Source: Pseudomonas sp. RSB 5.4 (GTDB lineage Bacteria > Pseudomonadota > Gammaproteobacteria > Pseudomonadales > Pseudomonadaceae). Taken from it: a stretch of DNA of 64,000 nt. The notes under the pieces were generated by a model. That model was not told the origin of the DNA. It saw nothing but the letters and a program-made list of their open reading frames with translations, and ran no database searches. This document shows, piece after piece, positions 34,001 to 40,435 of the stretch (positions are counted from its first letter, which is position 1; every line of letters begins with the position of its first letter). A program made the position numbers and the translations under genes. The DNA is taken from assembly GCF_037126175.1 (NCBI RefSeq), contig NZ_CP146986.1:4712501-4776500 (forward strand). The letters run 5' to 3'.

Positions 34001-37000
34001 GGTGCCAGTGGTTTTACCCACTTCGATGGTGATGTTCTGACCATTGGCCAGGGTCACCACGACTGGCGAACCGGTCACTGGAGCGCCAACGGTAGCGGTG
34101 TAGGTGACGGTGCCACCTTCAGCGGCCGACTCGGTCGCGGTCAGTTTGACGGTCGACGTATCGATGGTGTCAGTGACTTCAGTCACCGCCGGAACAGTGC
34201 TCGGGACGAGGTTTTCGAAGTTGCCACCGGACGCATCCTTGATGGTCACTTCAACTTTGCCCGCGTCCTTGTAGACGTCATCGGCAGGCGCTGGAACGGT
34301 TACGGTGCCAGTGGTCTTGCCCGCTTCGATGGTGATCACCGAACCGTTGGACAGGGTCACGGTCACCGGGGTGCCGGCCGCATTGGTCAGGGTCGCGGTG
34401 TAGGTGATCGAACCGCCCTCGGCGACCGAATTGGTGGCGCTGAGCGACAGATTCGTCGTGTCCACGGTGTCAGTGACGGTGGTGCTGACCGGGGTTTTGT
34501 CAGCGACCAGATTTTCGTAGTTGCCACCGGTGACGCCGGTAATCGAGTTGATCAGCGGTTCGTGACCGGTCAGCGCGTCGTTCGGCGCAGTGGTGGTGAT
34601 GGTACCGGTGGTTTTGCCGACTTCGATGGTGATGTTCTGACCATTGGCCAGGGTCACCACGACTGGCGAACCGGTCACTGGTGCACCAACGGTAGCGGTG
34701 TAGGTGACCGTGCCGCCTTCAGCAGCGGACTCGGTTGCGGTCAGTTTCACCGACGTGGTGTCGATGGTGTCGGTGACTTCGGTCACGGCTGGAACGGTGC
34801 TTGGCACCAGATTCTCGAAATTGCCGCCCGCAGCATCCTTGATTGTGACTTCGACTTTGCCGGCGTCTTTGTAGACGTCATCGGCAGGGGCTGGAACGGT
34901 CACGGTGCCGATGGTTTTGCCGGCTTCGATGGTGATGACGGAGCCGTTGCTCAGGGTCACGGTTACCGGAGTGCCCGCCGGATTGGTCAGGGTTGCGGTG
35001 TAGACGATCAAACCGCCTTCAGCGACGGAACCTGTTGCGCTCAACGTCAGGTTAGTGGTGTCGATGGTGTCGGTGACGGTGGTCGAAACCGGGGTCTTGT
35101 CGGCGACGAGGTTTTCGTAGTTGCCGCCGCTGACGTCGGTGATCGAGTTGCTCAGCGGCTCGTGACCATTCAACGCATCGTTCGGTGCGGTGGTGGTCAC
35201 AGTGCCGGTGGTTTTGCCGACTTCGATGGTGATGGTCTGGCCGTTCGCCAGAGTCACGACCACAGGCGAGCCGGTGACCGGCGCGCCAACTGTAGCGGTG
35301 TAAGTGACAGTGCCGCCTTCAGCGACCGAGGTATCGGCTGTGAGTTTCACGGTCGAGGTGTCGATTGTATCGGTGACTTCGGTGACGGCTGGAACGGTGC
35401 TCGGCACCAGGTTCTCGAAGTTGCCGCCCGCAGCATCCTTGATGGTCACTTCAACCTTGCCGGCGTCCTTGTAGACGTCATCGGCTGGCGCTGGAACGGT
35501 CACGGTGCCGATGGTTTTGCCGGCTTCGATGGTGATGACGGAGCCGTTGCTCAGGGTCACGGTTACCGGAGTGCCTGCCGGATTGGTCAGGGTTGCGGTA
35601 TAAACGATCGAACCGCCTTCAGCGACGGAACCTGTTGCGCTCAACGTCAGGTTAGTGGTGTCGATGGTGTCGGTGACGGTGGTCGAAACCGGGGTCTTGT
35701 CGGCGACGAGGTTTTCGTAGTTGCCGCCGCTCACGTCAGTGATCGCGTTGCTCAGTGGCTCATGACCATTCAACGCATCGTTCGGCGCGGTGGTGGTCAC
35801 GGTGCCGGTGGTTTTGCCGACTTCGATGGTGATGGTCTGGCCGTTCGCCAGAGTCACGACCACAGGCGAGCCGGTGACCGGCGCGCCGACGGTAGCGGTG
35901 TAGGTCACGGTGCCGCCTTCAGCCACCGAAGTATCGGCGCTCAGCTTCACGGTTGACGTATCGATGGTGTCAGTAACTTCAGTCACCGCCGGAACGGTGC
36001 TCGGAACGAGGTTCTCGAAGTTGCCGCCGGACGCATCCTTGATGGTCACTTCAACCTTGCCGGCATCTTTGTAGACGTCATCGGCTGGAGCTGGAACGGT
36101 CACGGTGCCAGTGGTTTTGCCGGCTTCAATGGTGATCACCGAGCCGTTGCTCAAGGTCACGGTCACCGGAGTGCCAGCCGGATTGGTCAGGGTCGCGGTG
36201 TAGACGATCGAACCGCCTTCGGCCACGGTGCCGGTCGCAGTCAGCGACAGGTTGGTGGTGTCGACGGTGTCGGTCACGGTGGTGCTGACCGGAGTCTTGT
36301 CGGCAACGAGGTTTTCGTAGTTGCCGCCGCTCACGTCAGTGATCGCGTTGGTCAGTGGTTCATGACCGTTCAAGGCATCGTTCGGCGCGGTGGTGGTCAC
36401 GGTGCCAGTGGTTTTGCCCACTTCGATAGTGATGGTCTGGCCGTTGGCCAGGGTCACAACAACCGGCGAACCAGTCACAGGCGCACCAACCGTAGCGGTG
36501 TAAGTGACGGTGCCGCCTTCGGCCACCGAGGTATCGGCGGTCAATTTGACGGTCGAAGTATCGATGGTGTCAGTTACTTCGGTGACAGCCGGAACAGTGC
36601 TCGGAACGAGGTTTTCGAAGTTACCGCCGGTGGTACCGGTGATGCTGACTTCGACTTTGCCGGCGTCTTTATAGACGTCATCGGCAGGTGCTGGAACCGT
36701 TACGGTGCCAGTAGTTTTGCCGGCTTCAATGGTGATCACCGAGCCGTTGCTCAAGGTCACGGTCACCGGCGTACCCGCCGGGTTGGTCAAGGTCGCGGTG
36801 TAAACGATCGAACCGCCTTCAGCCACGGTGCCGGTCGCAGTCAGCGACAGGTTAGTGGTGTCGACGGTGTCGGTGACGTTGGTCGAAACCGGTGTTTTGT
36901 CCGCAACCAGATTTTCGTAATTGCCGCCGCTCACATCCGTGATCGCGTTGGTCAGCGGCTCGTGACCATTCAACGCATCGTTCGGCGCGGTGGTGGTCAC

Positions 37001-40000
37001 AGTGCCGGTGGTTTTGCCGACTTCGATGGTGATGGTCTGACCGTTCGCCAGGGTCACAACAACCGGCGAACCAGTCACAGGCGCACCAACCGTAGCGGTG
37101 TAAGTGACGGTGCCGCCTTCGGCCACCGAGTTATCAGCGGTCAGTTTGACGGTCGAAGTATCGATGGTGTCAGTGACTTCGGTGACAGCCGGAACAGTGC
37201 TCGGAACGAGATTCTCGAAGTTACCGCCGGTTGTACCGGTAATGCTGACTTCGACTTTGCCGGCATCTTTGTAGACGTCGTCCGCAGGCGCCGGAACGGT
37301 CACAGTGCCGGTGGTTTTGCCAGCCTCGATGGTGATGACGGAGCCATTGCTCAACGTCACGGTGACCGGGGTGCCGGCAGGGTTGGTCAGGGTGGCGGTG
37401 TAAACGATCGAACCGCCTTCAGCGACGGAGCCAGTGGCGCTCAACGTCAGGTTGGTGGTGTCGACGGTGTCGGTCACGGTGGTGCTGACCGGGGTTTTGT
37501 CCGCTACGAGGTTTTCGTAGTTGCCACCGGTCACGCCAGTGATCGAGTTGCTCAGCGGTGCTTGGCCGTTCAGCACGTCGTTCGGTGCGGTGGTAGTGAC
37601 GGTGCCGGTGGTCTTGCCCACTTCGATGGTGATGGTCTGACCGTTGGCCAGGGTCACGACAACTGGCGAACCGGTCACGGGCGCACCGACGGTGGCGGTG
37701 TAAGTGACGGTGCCGCCCTCGGCGACCGAGGTGTCAGCGGACAGTTTGACCGTCGAGGTGTCGATGGTATCGGTCACTTCGGTGACTGCAGGGACAGTGC
37801 TTGGTACCAGATTTTCGAAGTTGCCGCCGGTTGCACCGTTGATGGTGACTTCGACTTTGCCGGCATCTTTGTAGACGTCATCGGCTGGCGCTGGAACAGT
37901 CACGGTGCCGGTGGTTTTGCCAGCCTCGATAGTGATCACCGCGCCATTGCTCAGGGTCACGGTGACTGGCGATCCAGCCGCGTTGGTCAGGGTCGCGGTG
38001 TAGACGATCGAACCACCCTCGGCGACCGAGCCGGTGGCGCTCAGCGACAGGTTAGTGGTGTCGACGGTGTCGGTGACGGTGGTCGAAACCGGGGTTTTGT
38101 CCGCAACCAGATTTTCGTAGTTGCCACCGGTTACGTTGGTGATGGCGTTGGTCAGCGGCGGATTGCCGGTCAGCGCATCGTTCGGTGCCGTGGTGGTCAC
38201 GGTGCCGGTGGTTTTACCCACTTCGATGGTGATGGTCTGGCCGTTCGCCAAGGTCACAACAACCGGCGAACCGGTGACCGGAGCGCCGACGGTGGCGGTG
38301 TAGGTGACGGTGCCGCCTTCAGCCACCGAGGTATCGGCCGTAAGTTTCACGGTCGAGGTATCGATGGTGTCGGTGACTTCGGTGACAGCCGGAACAGTGC
38401 TCGGCACCAGGTTCTCGAAATTGCCACCTGTGGTGCCAGTGATGCTGACTTCGACTTTGCCGGCATCTTTGTAGACGTCGTCCGCAGGCGCCGGAACGGT
38501 CACGGTGCCGGTGGTTTTGCCGGCCTCGATGGTGATGACGGAGCCGTTGCTCAACGTCACGGTCACCGGGGTGCCGGCCGGGTTGGTCAGGGTGGCGGTG
38601 TAAACGATCGAGCCGCCTTCAGCCACGGTACCGGTGGCACTCAGCGACAGATTGGTGGTGTCGATGGAATCGGTAACGGTTGTGGTCGCTGGCGTCGTGC
38701 TCGGCACCAGGTTTTCGAAGTTGCCGCCGGTAGCACCGGTAATGGTGGTGCTGATGGTGCCGCCGTTGTTGTAGACGTCGTTCGGCGGTGTCGGCACGTT
38801 GACGGTGCCCGTGGTCTTGCCGGCTTCGATGGTGATGGTCGAACCGTTGGACAGCGTCACGGTAACCGGTGTCTGCGCCGGGTTGGTCAGGGTCGCGGTG
38901 TAGGTGATCTGGCCGCCTTCAACCACGCTGCCGGTGGCGGTCAGGGTCAGGTTGGTGGTGTCGATCGAGTCGGTGATGGTGGTCACCGCCGGCGTCGGAT
39001 TCGGCACCAGGTTTTCGAAGTTGCCGCCGGTAGCACCGGTGATGGTGGTGGTGACGGTGCTGCCATTGTTATAGACGTCGTTCGGCGGTGTCGGCACGTT
39101 GACGGTGCCCGTGGTCTTGCCGGCTTCGATGGTGATGGTCGAACCGTTGGACAGCGTCACGGTAACCGGCGTCTGCGCCGGATTGGTCAGGGTCGCGGCG
39201 TAGGTGATCTGGCCACCTTCGGTGACGCTGTTGCCCGCTGTCAGAGTAACGGTGGTGGTGTCGATGGTGTCGGTGACCTGGGTCACGGCCGGAGTAGTCG
39301 GCACGGTGACGGTAATGCCATTGCCACCGGTGGTACCGGTGACGGTCACGTTGATCTGGGACGGGTCGTTATAAACGGTATCGTTCGGTGCCAGCGGCAC
39401 GTTGACAGTGCCGGTGGTGGAGCCGGCCGGAATCACGATCACCGAGCCGTTGGACAGGGTGATGGTCAGGTCGGTCAGCGGCGCCTGGGTCAGGGTCGCG
39501 GTGTACACCAGCACGCCGCCGGCTTCGGTGATGGTCGGTGTGGCGCTAAGGCTCAGGGTCGACTCACGCAGGGCATTGGTGGTGCTGTCGGTGGTCTGGC
39601 CACCGGTGATGTTCTGCGCGGCTTGCGCGCCGGAGTTGATGCCCGCAGTCGGGAAGCCGATGGTCGGGTCGACGCGGCCAGCGGTGGCATCGAGCATCAC
39701 GAAGCTGTGGCCGCCGCCTGCCGCGCCGCCAGTGCCTGCGGCGGTGGCGCCGGCAGCGGTGGCTTCTAGGGCGGTGGTCGGGTCGGCACCGGCAGCGATG
39801 GCTTGCTGCAGTTCGGCTACAGACGGCGCGGCCTGCGCGGTGGCCTCGGCCAAGTCAGTGCTGGAGTCGGGCGCGTTGGCGCTCCACTGGGTTTCACGGC
39901 CCAGGTCCAGGGTGCGGCCATCCGCCAGTTCCAGCGACACGGCGCCGGAGAGGCCGGTATCGATCTGGTCGCCGACGAACAGGCGATCGCCTTCAACGAG

Positions 40001-40078
40001 CACGCGGCGTACACCCTCGGGGGAGACCACGAATACCTGACCGACAATGCTTTTGACGATGGCAACAACACTGCTCAT
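22040..40078 (-). CDS. lapA: LapA giant biofilm adhesin (type I secreted, LapG-cleavable)
   Basis: This is a 6,012-residue surface adhesin. The N-terminal retention module (about 1-105, starting VVAIVKSIVGQVFVVSPEG) keeps it plugged in the export channel. The LapG site TAAG is at 107-110, with a second TAAG at 112-115. About 45 tandem Ig-like repeats of 100 residues fill about 273-4772. Next come a Calx-beta-like domain (about 4776-4880), cadherin-like segments, a PA14-like carbohydrate-binding segment (about 5185-5330), a von Willebrand A domain with the metal site DSSGS (about 5500-5740), RTX calcium repeats (about 5777-5912, GGxGNDxL) and a C-terminal type I secretion signal. The start has a GGAGAG ribosome site. 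It is divergent from lapEBC. It is larger than the published LapA of Pf0-1 as I recall it (about 5,200 residues). There are no frameshifts or internal stops. Confidence 0.97.
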   Translation of the reverse strand: MSSVVAIVKSIVGQVFVVSPEGVRRVLVEGDRLFVGDQIDTGLSGAVSLELADGRTLDLGRETQWSANAPDSSTDLAEATAQAAPSVAELQQAIAAGADPTTALEATAAGATAAGTGGAAGGGHSFVMLDATAGRVDPTIGFPTAGINSGAQAAQNITGGQTTDSTTNALRESTLSLSATPTITEAGGVLVYTATLTQAPLTDLTITLSNGSVIVIPAGSTTGTVNVPLAPNDTVYNDPSQINVTVTGTTGGNGITVTVPTTPAVTQVTDTIDTTTVTLTAGNSVTEGGQITYAATLTNPAQTPVTVTLSNGSTITIEAGKTTGTVNVPTPPNDVYNNGSTVTTTITGATGGNFENLVPNPTPAVTTITDSIDTTNLTLTATGSVVEGGQITYTATLTNPAQTPVTVTLSNGSTITIEAGKTTGTVNVPTPPNDVYNNGGTISTTITGATGGNFENLVPSTTPATTTVTDSIDTTNLSLSATGTVAEGGSIVYTATLTNPAGTPVTVTLSNGSVITIEAGKTTGTVTVPAPADDVYKDAGKVEVSITGTTGGNFENLVPSTVPAVTEVTDTIDTSTVKLTADTSVAEGGTVTYTATVGAPVTGSPVVVTLANGQTITIEVGKTTGTVTTTAPNDALTGNPPLTNAITNVTGGNYENLVADKTPVSTTVTDTVDTTNLSLSATGSVAEGGSIVYTATLTNAAGSPVTVTLSNGAVITIEAGKTTGTVTVPAPADDVYKDAGKVEVTINGATGGNFENLVPSTVPAVTEVTDTIDTSTVKLSADTSVAEGGTVTYTATVGAPVTGSPVVVTLANGQTITIEVGKTTGTVTTTAPNDVLNGQAPLSNSITGVTGGNYENLVADKTPVSTTVTDTVDTTNLTLSATGSVAEGGSIVYTATLTNPAGTPVTVTLSNGSVITIEAGKTTGTVTVPAPADDVYKDAGKVEVSITGTTGGNFENLVPSTVPAVTEVTDTIDTSTVKLTADNSVAEGGTVTYTATVGAPVTGSPVVVTLANGQTITIEVGKTTGTVTTTAPNDALNGHEPLTNAITDVSGGNYENLVADKTPVSTNVTDTVDTTNLSLTATGTVAEGGSIVYTATLTNPAGTPVTVTLSNGSVITIEAGKTTGTVTVPAPADDVYKDAGKVEVSITGTTGGNFENLVPSTVPAVTEVTDTIDTSTVKLTADTSVAEGGTVTYTATVGAPVTGSPVVVTLANGQTITIEVGKTTGTVTTTAPNDALNGHEPLTNAITDVSGGNYENLVADKTPVSTTVTDTVDTTNLSLTATGTVAEGGSIVYTATLTNPAGTPVTVTLSNGSVITIEAGKTTGTVTVPAPADDVYKDAGKVEVTIKDASGGNFENLVPSTVPAVTEVTDTIDTSTVKLSADTSVAEGGTVTYTATVGAPVTGSPVVVTLANGQTITIEVGKTTGTVTTTAPNDALNGHEPLSNAITDVSGGNYENLVADKTPVSTTVTDTIDTTNLTLSATGSVAEGGSIVYTATLTNPAGTPVTVTLSNGSVITIEAGKTIGTVTVPAPADDVYKDAGKVEVTIKDAAGGNFENLVPSTVPAVTEVTDTIDTSTVKLTADTSVAEGGTVTYTATVGAPVTGSPVVVTLANGQTITIEVGKTTGTVTTTAPNDALNGHEPLSNSITDVSGGNYENLVADKTPVSTTVTDTIDTTNLTLSATGSVAEGGLIVYTATLTNPAGTPVTVTLSNGSVITIEAGKTIGTVTVPAPADDVYKDAGKVEVTIKDAAGGNFENLVPSTVPAVTEVTDTIDTTSVKLTATESAAEGGTVTYTATVGAPVTGSPVVVTLANGQNITIEVGKTTGTITTTAPNDALTGHEPLINSITGVTGGNYENLVADKTPVSTTVTDTVDTTNLSLSATNSVAEGGSITYTATLTNAAGTPVTVTLSNGSVITIEAGKTTGTVTVPAPADDVYKDAGKVEVTIKDASGGNFENLVPSTVPAVTEVTDTIDTSTVKLTATESAAEGGTVTYTATVGAPVTGSPVVVTLANGQNITIEVGKTTGTVTTTAPNDALNGHAPLTNSITGVSGGNYENLVADKTPVSTTVTDTIDTTNLSLTATGTVAEGGSIIYTATLTNPAGTPVTVTLSNGSVITIEAGKTTGTVTVPAPADDVYKDAGKVEVTIKDAAGGNFENLVPSTVPAVTEVTDTIDTSTVKLSADTSVAEGGTVTYTATVGAPVTGAPVVVTLANGQTITIDIGKTTGTVTTTAPNDALNGHEPLNNSITNVSGGNYENLVADKTPVSTTVTDTVDTTNLSLSATPAVNEGGQITYTATLTNAAGTPVTVTLSNGAVITIDAGKTTGTVTVDAPKDDVYKDAGTVEATIKGATGGDFENLVTNNTPAVTTVNDTIDTSTVSLTATANVAEGETVVYTASVTAPVTGSPVVVTLSNGQTITIAVGETTGSVNFVAPNSPLAGGSSLSVAIDKVAGGNYENLVADKTPANTAVSDTVDTTNLNLTASDSVAEGGSIVYTATLTNPAGTPVTVTLSNGAVITIEAGKTTGTVTVPAPADDVYKDAGKVEATISSATGGNFENLVPSTVPAVTNVTDTIDTTTVKLTATESAAEGGTVTYTATVGAPVTGSPVVVTLANGQNITIEVGKTTGTVTTTAPNDALTGHAPLTNAITEVSGGNYENLVADKTPVSTNVTDTVDTTNLSLSATGTVAEGGSIVYTATLTNAAGSPVTVTLSNGAVITIEAGKTSGTVTVPAPADDVYKDAGKVEATISTATGGNFENLVPSTVPAVTNVTDTIDTTTVKLTATESAAEGGTVTYTATVGAPVTGSPVVVTLANGQNITIEVGKTTGTVTTTAPNDALTGHAPLTNAITDVSGGNYENLVADKTPVSTNVTDTVDTTNLSLSATGTVAEGGSIVYTATLTNAAGSPVTVTLSNGAVITIEAGKTSGTVTVPAPADDVYKDAGKVEATISNATGGNFENLVPSTVPAVTNVTDTIDTTTVKLTATESAAEGGTVTYTATVGAPVTGSPVVVTLANGQNITIEVGKTTGTVTTTAPNDALTGHAPLTNAITGVTGGNYENLVADKTPVSTNVTDTVDTTNLSLSATGTVAEGGSIVYTATLTNAAGSPVTVTLSNGAVITIEAGKTTGTVTVPAPADDVYKDAGKVEATISTATGGNFENLVPSTVPAVTEVTDTIDTSTVKLSADTSVAEGGTVTYTATVGAPVTGSPVVVTLANGQNITIEVGKTTGTVTTTAPNDALTGHAPLTNSITGVTGGNYENLVADKTPVSTNVTDTVDTTNLSLSATGTVAEGGSIVYTATLTNAAGSPVTVTLSNGAVITIEAGKTTGTVTVPAPADDVYKDAGKVEATISTATGGNFENLVPSTVPAVTQVTDTIDTTTVKLTATESAAEGGTVTYTATVGAPVTGSPVTVTLANGQNITIEVGKTTGTVTTTAPNDALTGHAPLTNAITNVSGGNYENLVADKTPVSTNVTDTIDTTNLSLTATGTVAEGGSIVYTATLTNAAGSPVTVTLSNGAVINIDAGKTTGTVTVPAPADDVYKDAGKVEATISTATGGNFENLVPSTVPAVTTVTDTIDTTTVKLTATESAAEGGTVTYTATVGAPVTGSPVVVTLANGQNITIEVGKTTGTVTTTAPNDALTGHAPLTNSITGVTGGNYENLVADKTPVSTTVTDTIDTTNLSLSATNSVAEGGSIIYTATLTNAAGSPVTVTLSNGAVITIDAGKTTGTVTVPAPADDVYKDAGKVEATISTATGGNFENLVPSTVPAVTNVTDTIDTTTVKLTATESAAEGGTVTYTATVGAPVTGSPVVVTLANGQNITIEVGKTTGTVTTTAPNDALTGHAPLTNAITNVSGGNYENLVADKTSVNTTVTDTVDTTNLSLSATNSVAEGGSIIYTATLTNAAGSPVTVTLSNGAVITIDAGKTTGTVTVPAPADDVYKDAGKVEATISTATGGNFENLVPSTVPAVTQVTDTIDTTTVKLTATESAAEGGTVTYTATVGAPVTGSPVTVTLANGQSITIDIGKTTGTVTTTAPNDALTGHAPLTNSITNVTGGNYENLVADKTPVSTTVTDTIDTTNLSLSATGTVAEGGSIVYTATLTNAAGSPVTVTLSNGAVITIDAGKTTGTVTVPAPADDVYKDAGTVQATIKSATGGSFENLVPSTTPAVTNVTDTIDTTTVKLTATESAAEGGTVTYTATVGAPVTGSPVVVTLANGQNITIEVGKTTGTVTTTAPNDALTGHAPLTNAITGVTGGNYENLVADKTPVSTTVTDTIDTTNLSLSATNSVAEGGSIIYTATLTNAAGSPVTVTLSNGAVITIDAGKTTGTVTVPAPADDVYKDAGTVQATIKSATGGNFENLVPSTTPAVTSVTDTIDTTTVKLSATGTAAEGGNVVYTATVGAPVTGSPVVVTLANGQTITIDIGKTTGTVTTVAPNDALTGHAPLTNAITNVSGGNYENLVADKTPVSTTVTDTIDTTNLSLTATGTVAEGGSIVYTATLTNAAGSPVTVTLSNGAVITIDAGKTTGTVTVPAPADDVYKDAGTVQATIKTATGGNFENLVTNTTPAVTNVTDTIDTTGVKLTATGTVAEGGTVTYTATVGAPVTGSPVTVTLANGQSITIDIGKTTGTVTSIAPNDALTGHAPLTNSITNVTGGNYENLVADKTPVSTTVTDTIDTTNLSLSATGTVAEGGQITYTATLTNAAGSPVTVTLSNGSVITIDAGKTTGTVTVPAPADDVYKDAGSVQATITNASGGNFENLVTNTTPAVTNVTDTIDTTTVSITGSTSVTEGQTASYTVSLTHPAQTDVTLKIVYSGTAADGSDFTGVYTVKIPAGASSAQFNVATIDDKITEGTENFVVKIDSATGGNFENLAVSSTNGSVSTSIIDNDAPPVIDLDANNSSGATGADYKVTFTENTPGAGVSIADTDLTITDPDSTMLTGATIVLTNRQDGDALNLGNSVNGITINANSTNGTVTLTLSGNATLADYMQAIKNITFTNSSEDPSTVPRIITVTVTDGGNYSNTATTTVNVVAVNDAPVAAPVNVTGTEDTPLILGWSTFGVTDVDSPASSLGIKITQLPGEGKLQYLDGSTWKDVANNQTFSKADIDAGKLRFMPDANESGVNGYGGTGLGNNQADYAQIKFQPTDGQLLGNTGTVKIDITPVADAPTVSVADNSVKSTGLVKEVWTGLPGLGTDGSGANSTTLKNVIDGAGTPNSSTNVTNVQSDGSVAAGTASKTSGLIYLEAGKTYSFSGVADDSLLITIGGKSVASGTWGAGGAISGSFTPTTSGYYTLDIYHHNQSGPGSYDVNLSVNGSTPIDLSSAGVPIYTGVQDLVNSGVTVSDLHGTNGEGYYDGYKLNTGAEGTTVKLSAINTALTDTDGSETLSVKISGAPVGSVLSDGHGHSFTVTASNGEANVTGWSLGSLTVTPPTYYNGQFNLTVTSTSTEMVGGSASSTATIPVTVVPAVYNAVVGTSGDDTFNGTDGNDIMVADIGGLTVVPGTNYNIAFMVDSSGSMSTSSINAAKDSLTSVFNTLKQSLSGSNSGTVNIFLVDFDTQVNKSVSVNLNDPNALTKLKAVLDSMTSGGGTNYEDVFKTTANFFQSTEALANTGAKNLTYFITDGQPTYYQSGEQTNPTLYGSVKFDSVVTTSNYKLGDTFSTYIDSTHYLSISANGSAQLQVYTSRYGWTATNLGTVHAQGDGTYELSSLAGSGSSTSSATTDNANSSFALLSGLSNVEAIGINSGVSLNDLKPYDTDHNPQTNIDPKDLANSIIGHTEATMPGNDTVSGGDGNDILFGDLVSFNGIAGEGYQAMQAFVAQQTGVDVSKVTTSNVHQYITEHYQAFDVSGAHDGNDTLLGGAGNDILFGSGGNDLLDGGKGNDILLGGTGNDTLIGGQGNDILIGGSGADTFVWKAGDTGNDVIKDFNANEGDRIDLRDLLQGETGSTIDNFLKITTVDGVSSLQVSSGGKFNSGDAAAATPDVTIKLEGNNWSTANIHNLIAGSDPTIKVDHNNS
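22344..22747 (-). other. LapA RTX calcium-binding repeats
   Basis: Nonapeptide repeats of the GGxGxDxLx type are seen (for example GGAGNDILFGSGGNDLLDGG and GGQGNDILIGGSGADTF), split by an insert of about 50 residues. They fold on calcium outside the cell and mark a type I secretion substrate. Confidence 0.93.
22850..23585 (-). other. LapA von Willebrand factor A domain
   Basis: It begins NIAFMVDSSGSMSTSSINAA, an intact MIDAS metal site (DxSxS), followed by the expected Thr (SGGGTNYEDVF) and Asp (YFITDGQPT) ligands. Such domains in adhesins mediate protein or matrix contact. Confidence 0.9.
25761..39260 (-). repeat. LapA tandem array: 45 units of exactly 300 bp
   Basis: The boundary motif TCGATGGTGTCGGT (or a one-base variant), which encodes part of TDTIDT, falls at the same column every 300 nt from 39261 to 25761, a net distance of 13,500 nt. 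The units alternate between an A-type (VGAPVTGSPVVVTLANGQ) and a B-type (LTNxAGxPVTVTLSNGxVI), so the higher-order period is 600 bp. Each unit is one Ig-like fold rich in Thr, Val and Gly. Confidence 0.95.
39734..39760 (-). other. LapG cleavage site in LapA, duplicated TAAG
   Basis: Residues 107-115 read TAAGATAAG. The first TAAG places Ala108-Ala109, the cleavage point established for Pf0-1 LapA, at exactly the same numbers. A second TAAG follows at 112-115. The site comes just after the retention module. Confidence 0.88.
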
Positions 40079-40435
40079 TGAAGACTCTCCGGGGTGTCAC
40101 GTTCAGTTGACTTCCATAGCCTGATGGCTTCGGCGCCGAATCAGTCTGGACGTACTTTTAAAATTTGCTAATCAAGTTTGACGCTGTTCTGTGTCAAAAA
40201 TTTGGCTAGATTCTTTCGCTATTAACTTTATGCCAAACTATTGACCTTCTGGGTGCCATCCTAAACAATCGCCCCACTAATGTCACATTGATATTTCCGC
40301 GGCGACCTGTCCCTCAGCGTGTGATCCAGTTCCATTTTGAACTTTCCGACATACGGTCATTCCGGTTGCCAATCATCCGACGCAGCAGCACGTTTTGCTG
40401 TGATTCAAGACAAGAAGTCCTGGGAAATCTTTACC
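40079..40435. promoter_or_regulatory. Divergent lapA / lapEBC promoter region
   Basis: The 357-nt gap is AT-rich around 40150-40245. It holds an inverted repeat TTTGAC (40177-40182) / GTCAAA (40193-40198), 10-nt centre, lying 99-120 nt upstream of the lapA start and about 240 nt upstream of lapE. FleQ and the Gac system control lap genes in other pseudomonads, but no consensus FleQ site was recognised with confidence. No gene is seen here. Confidence 0.55.

Noticed and set aside
22997..39769. Several very long open frames (860 to 1,360 codons) on the plus strand, antisense to lapA.
   Set aside because: The lapA repeat unit is exactly 300 nt, a multiple of three, so an antisense frame free of stops in one unit stays open in all. 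The products are low-complexity Gly/His/Arg/Val strings with no start signals or family features.
22040..40078. LapA repeats considered as a possible assembly artefact or CRISPR-like array.
   Set aside because: The repeats are protein-coding, open throughout, diverged from one another and typical of LapA; there are no short spacers as in CRISPR.
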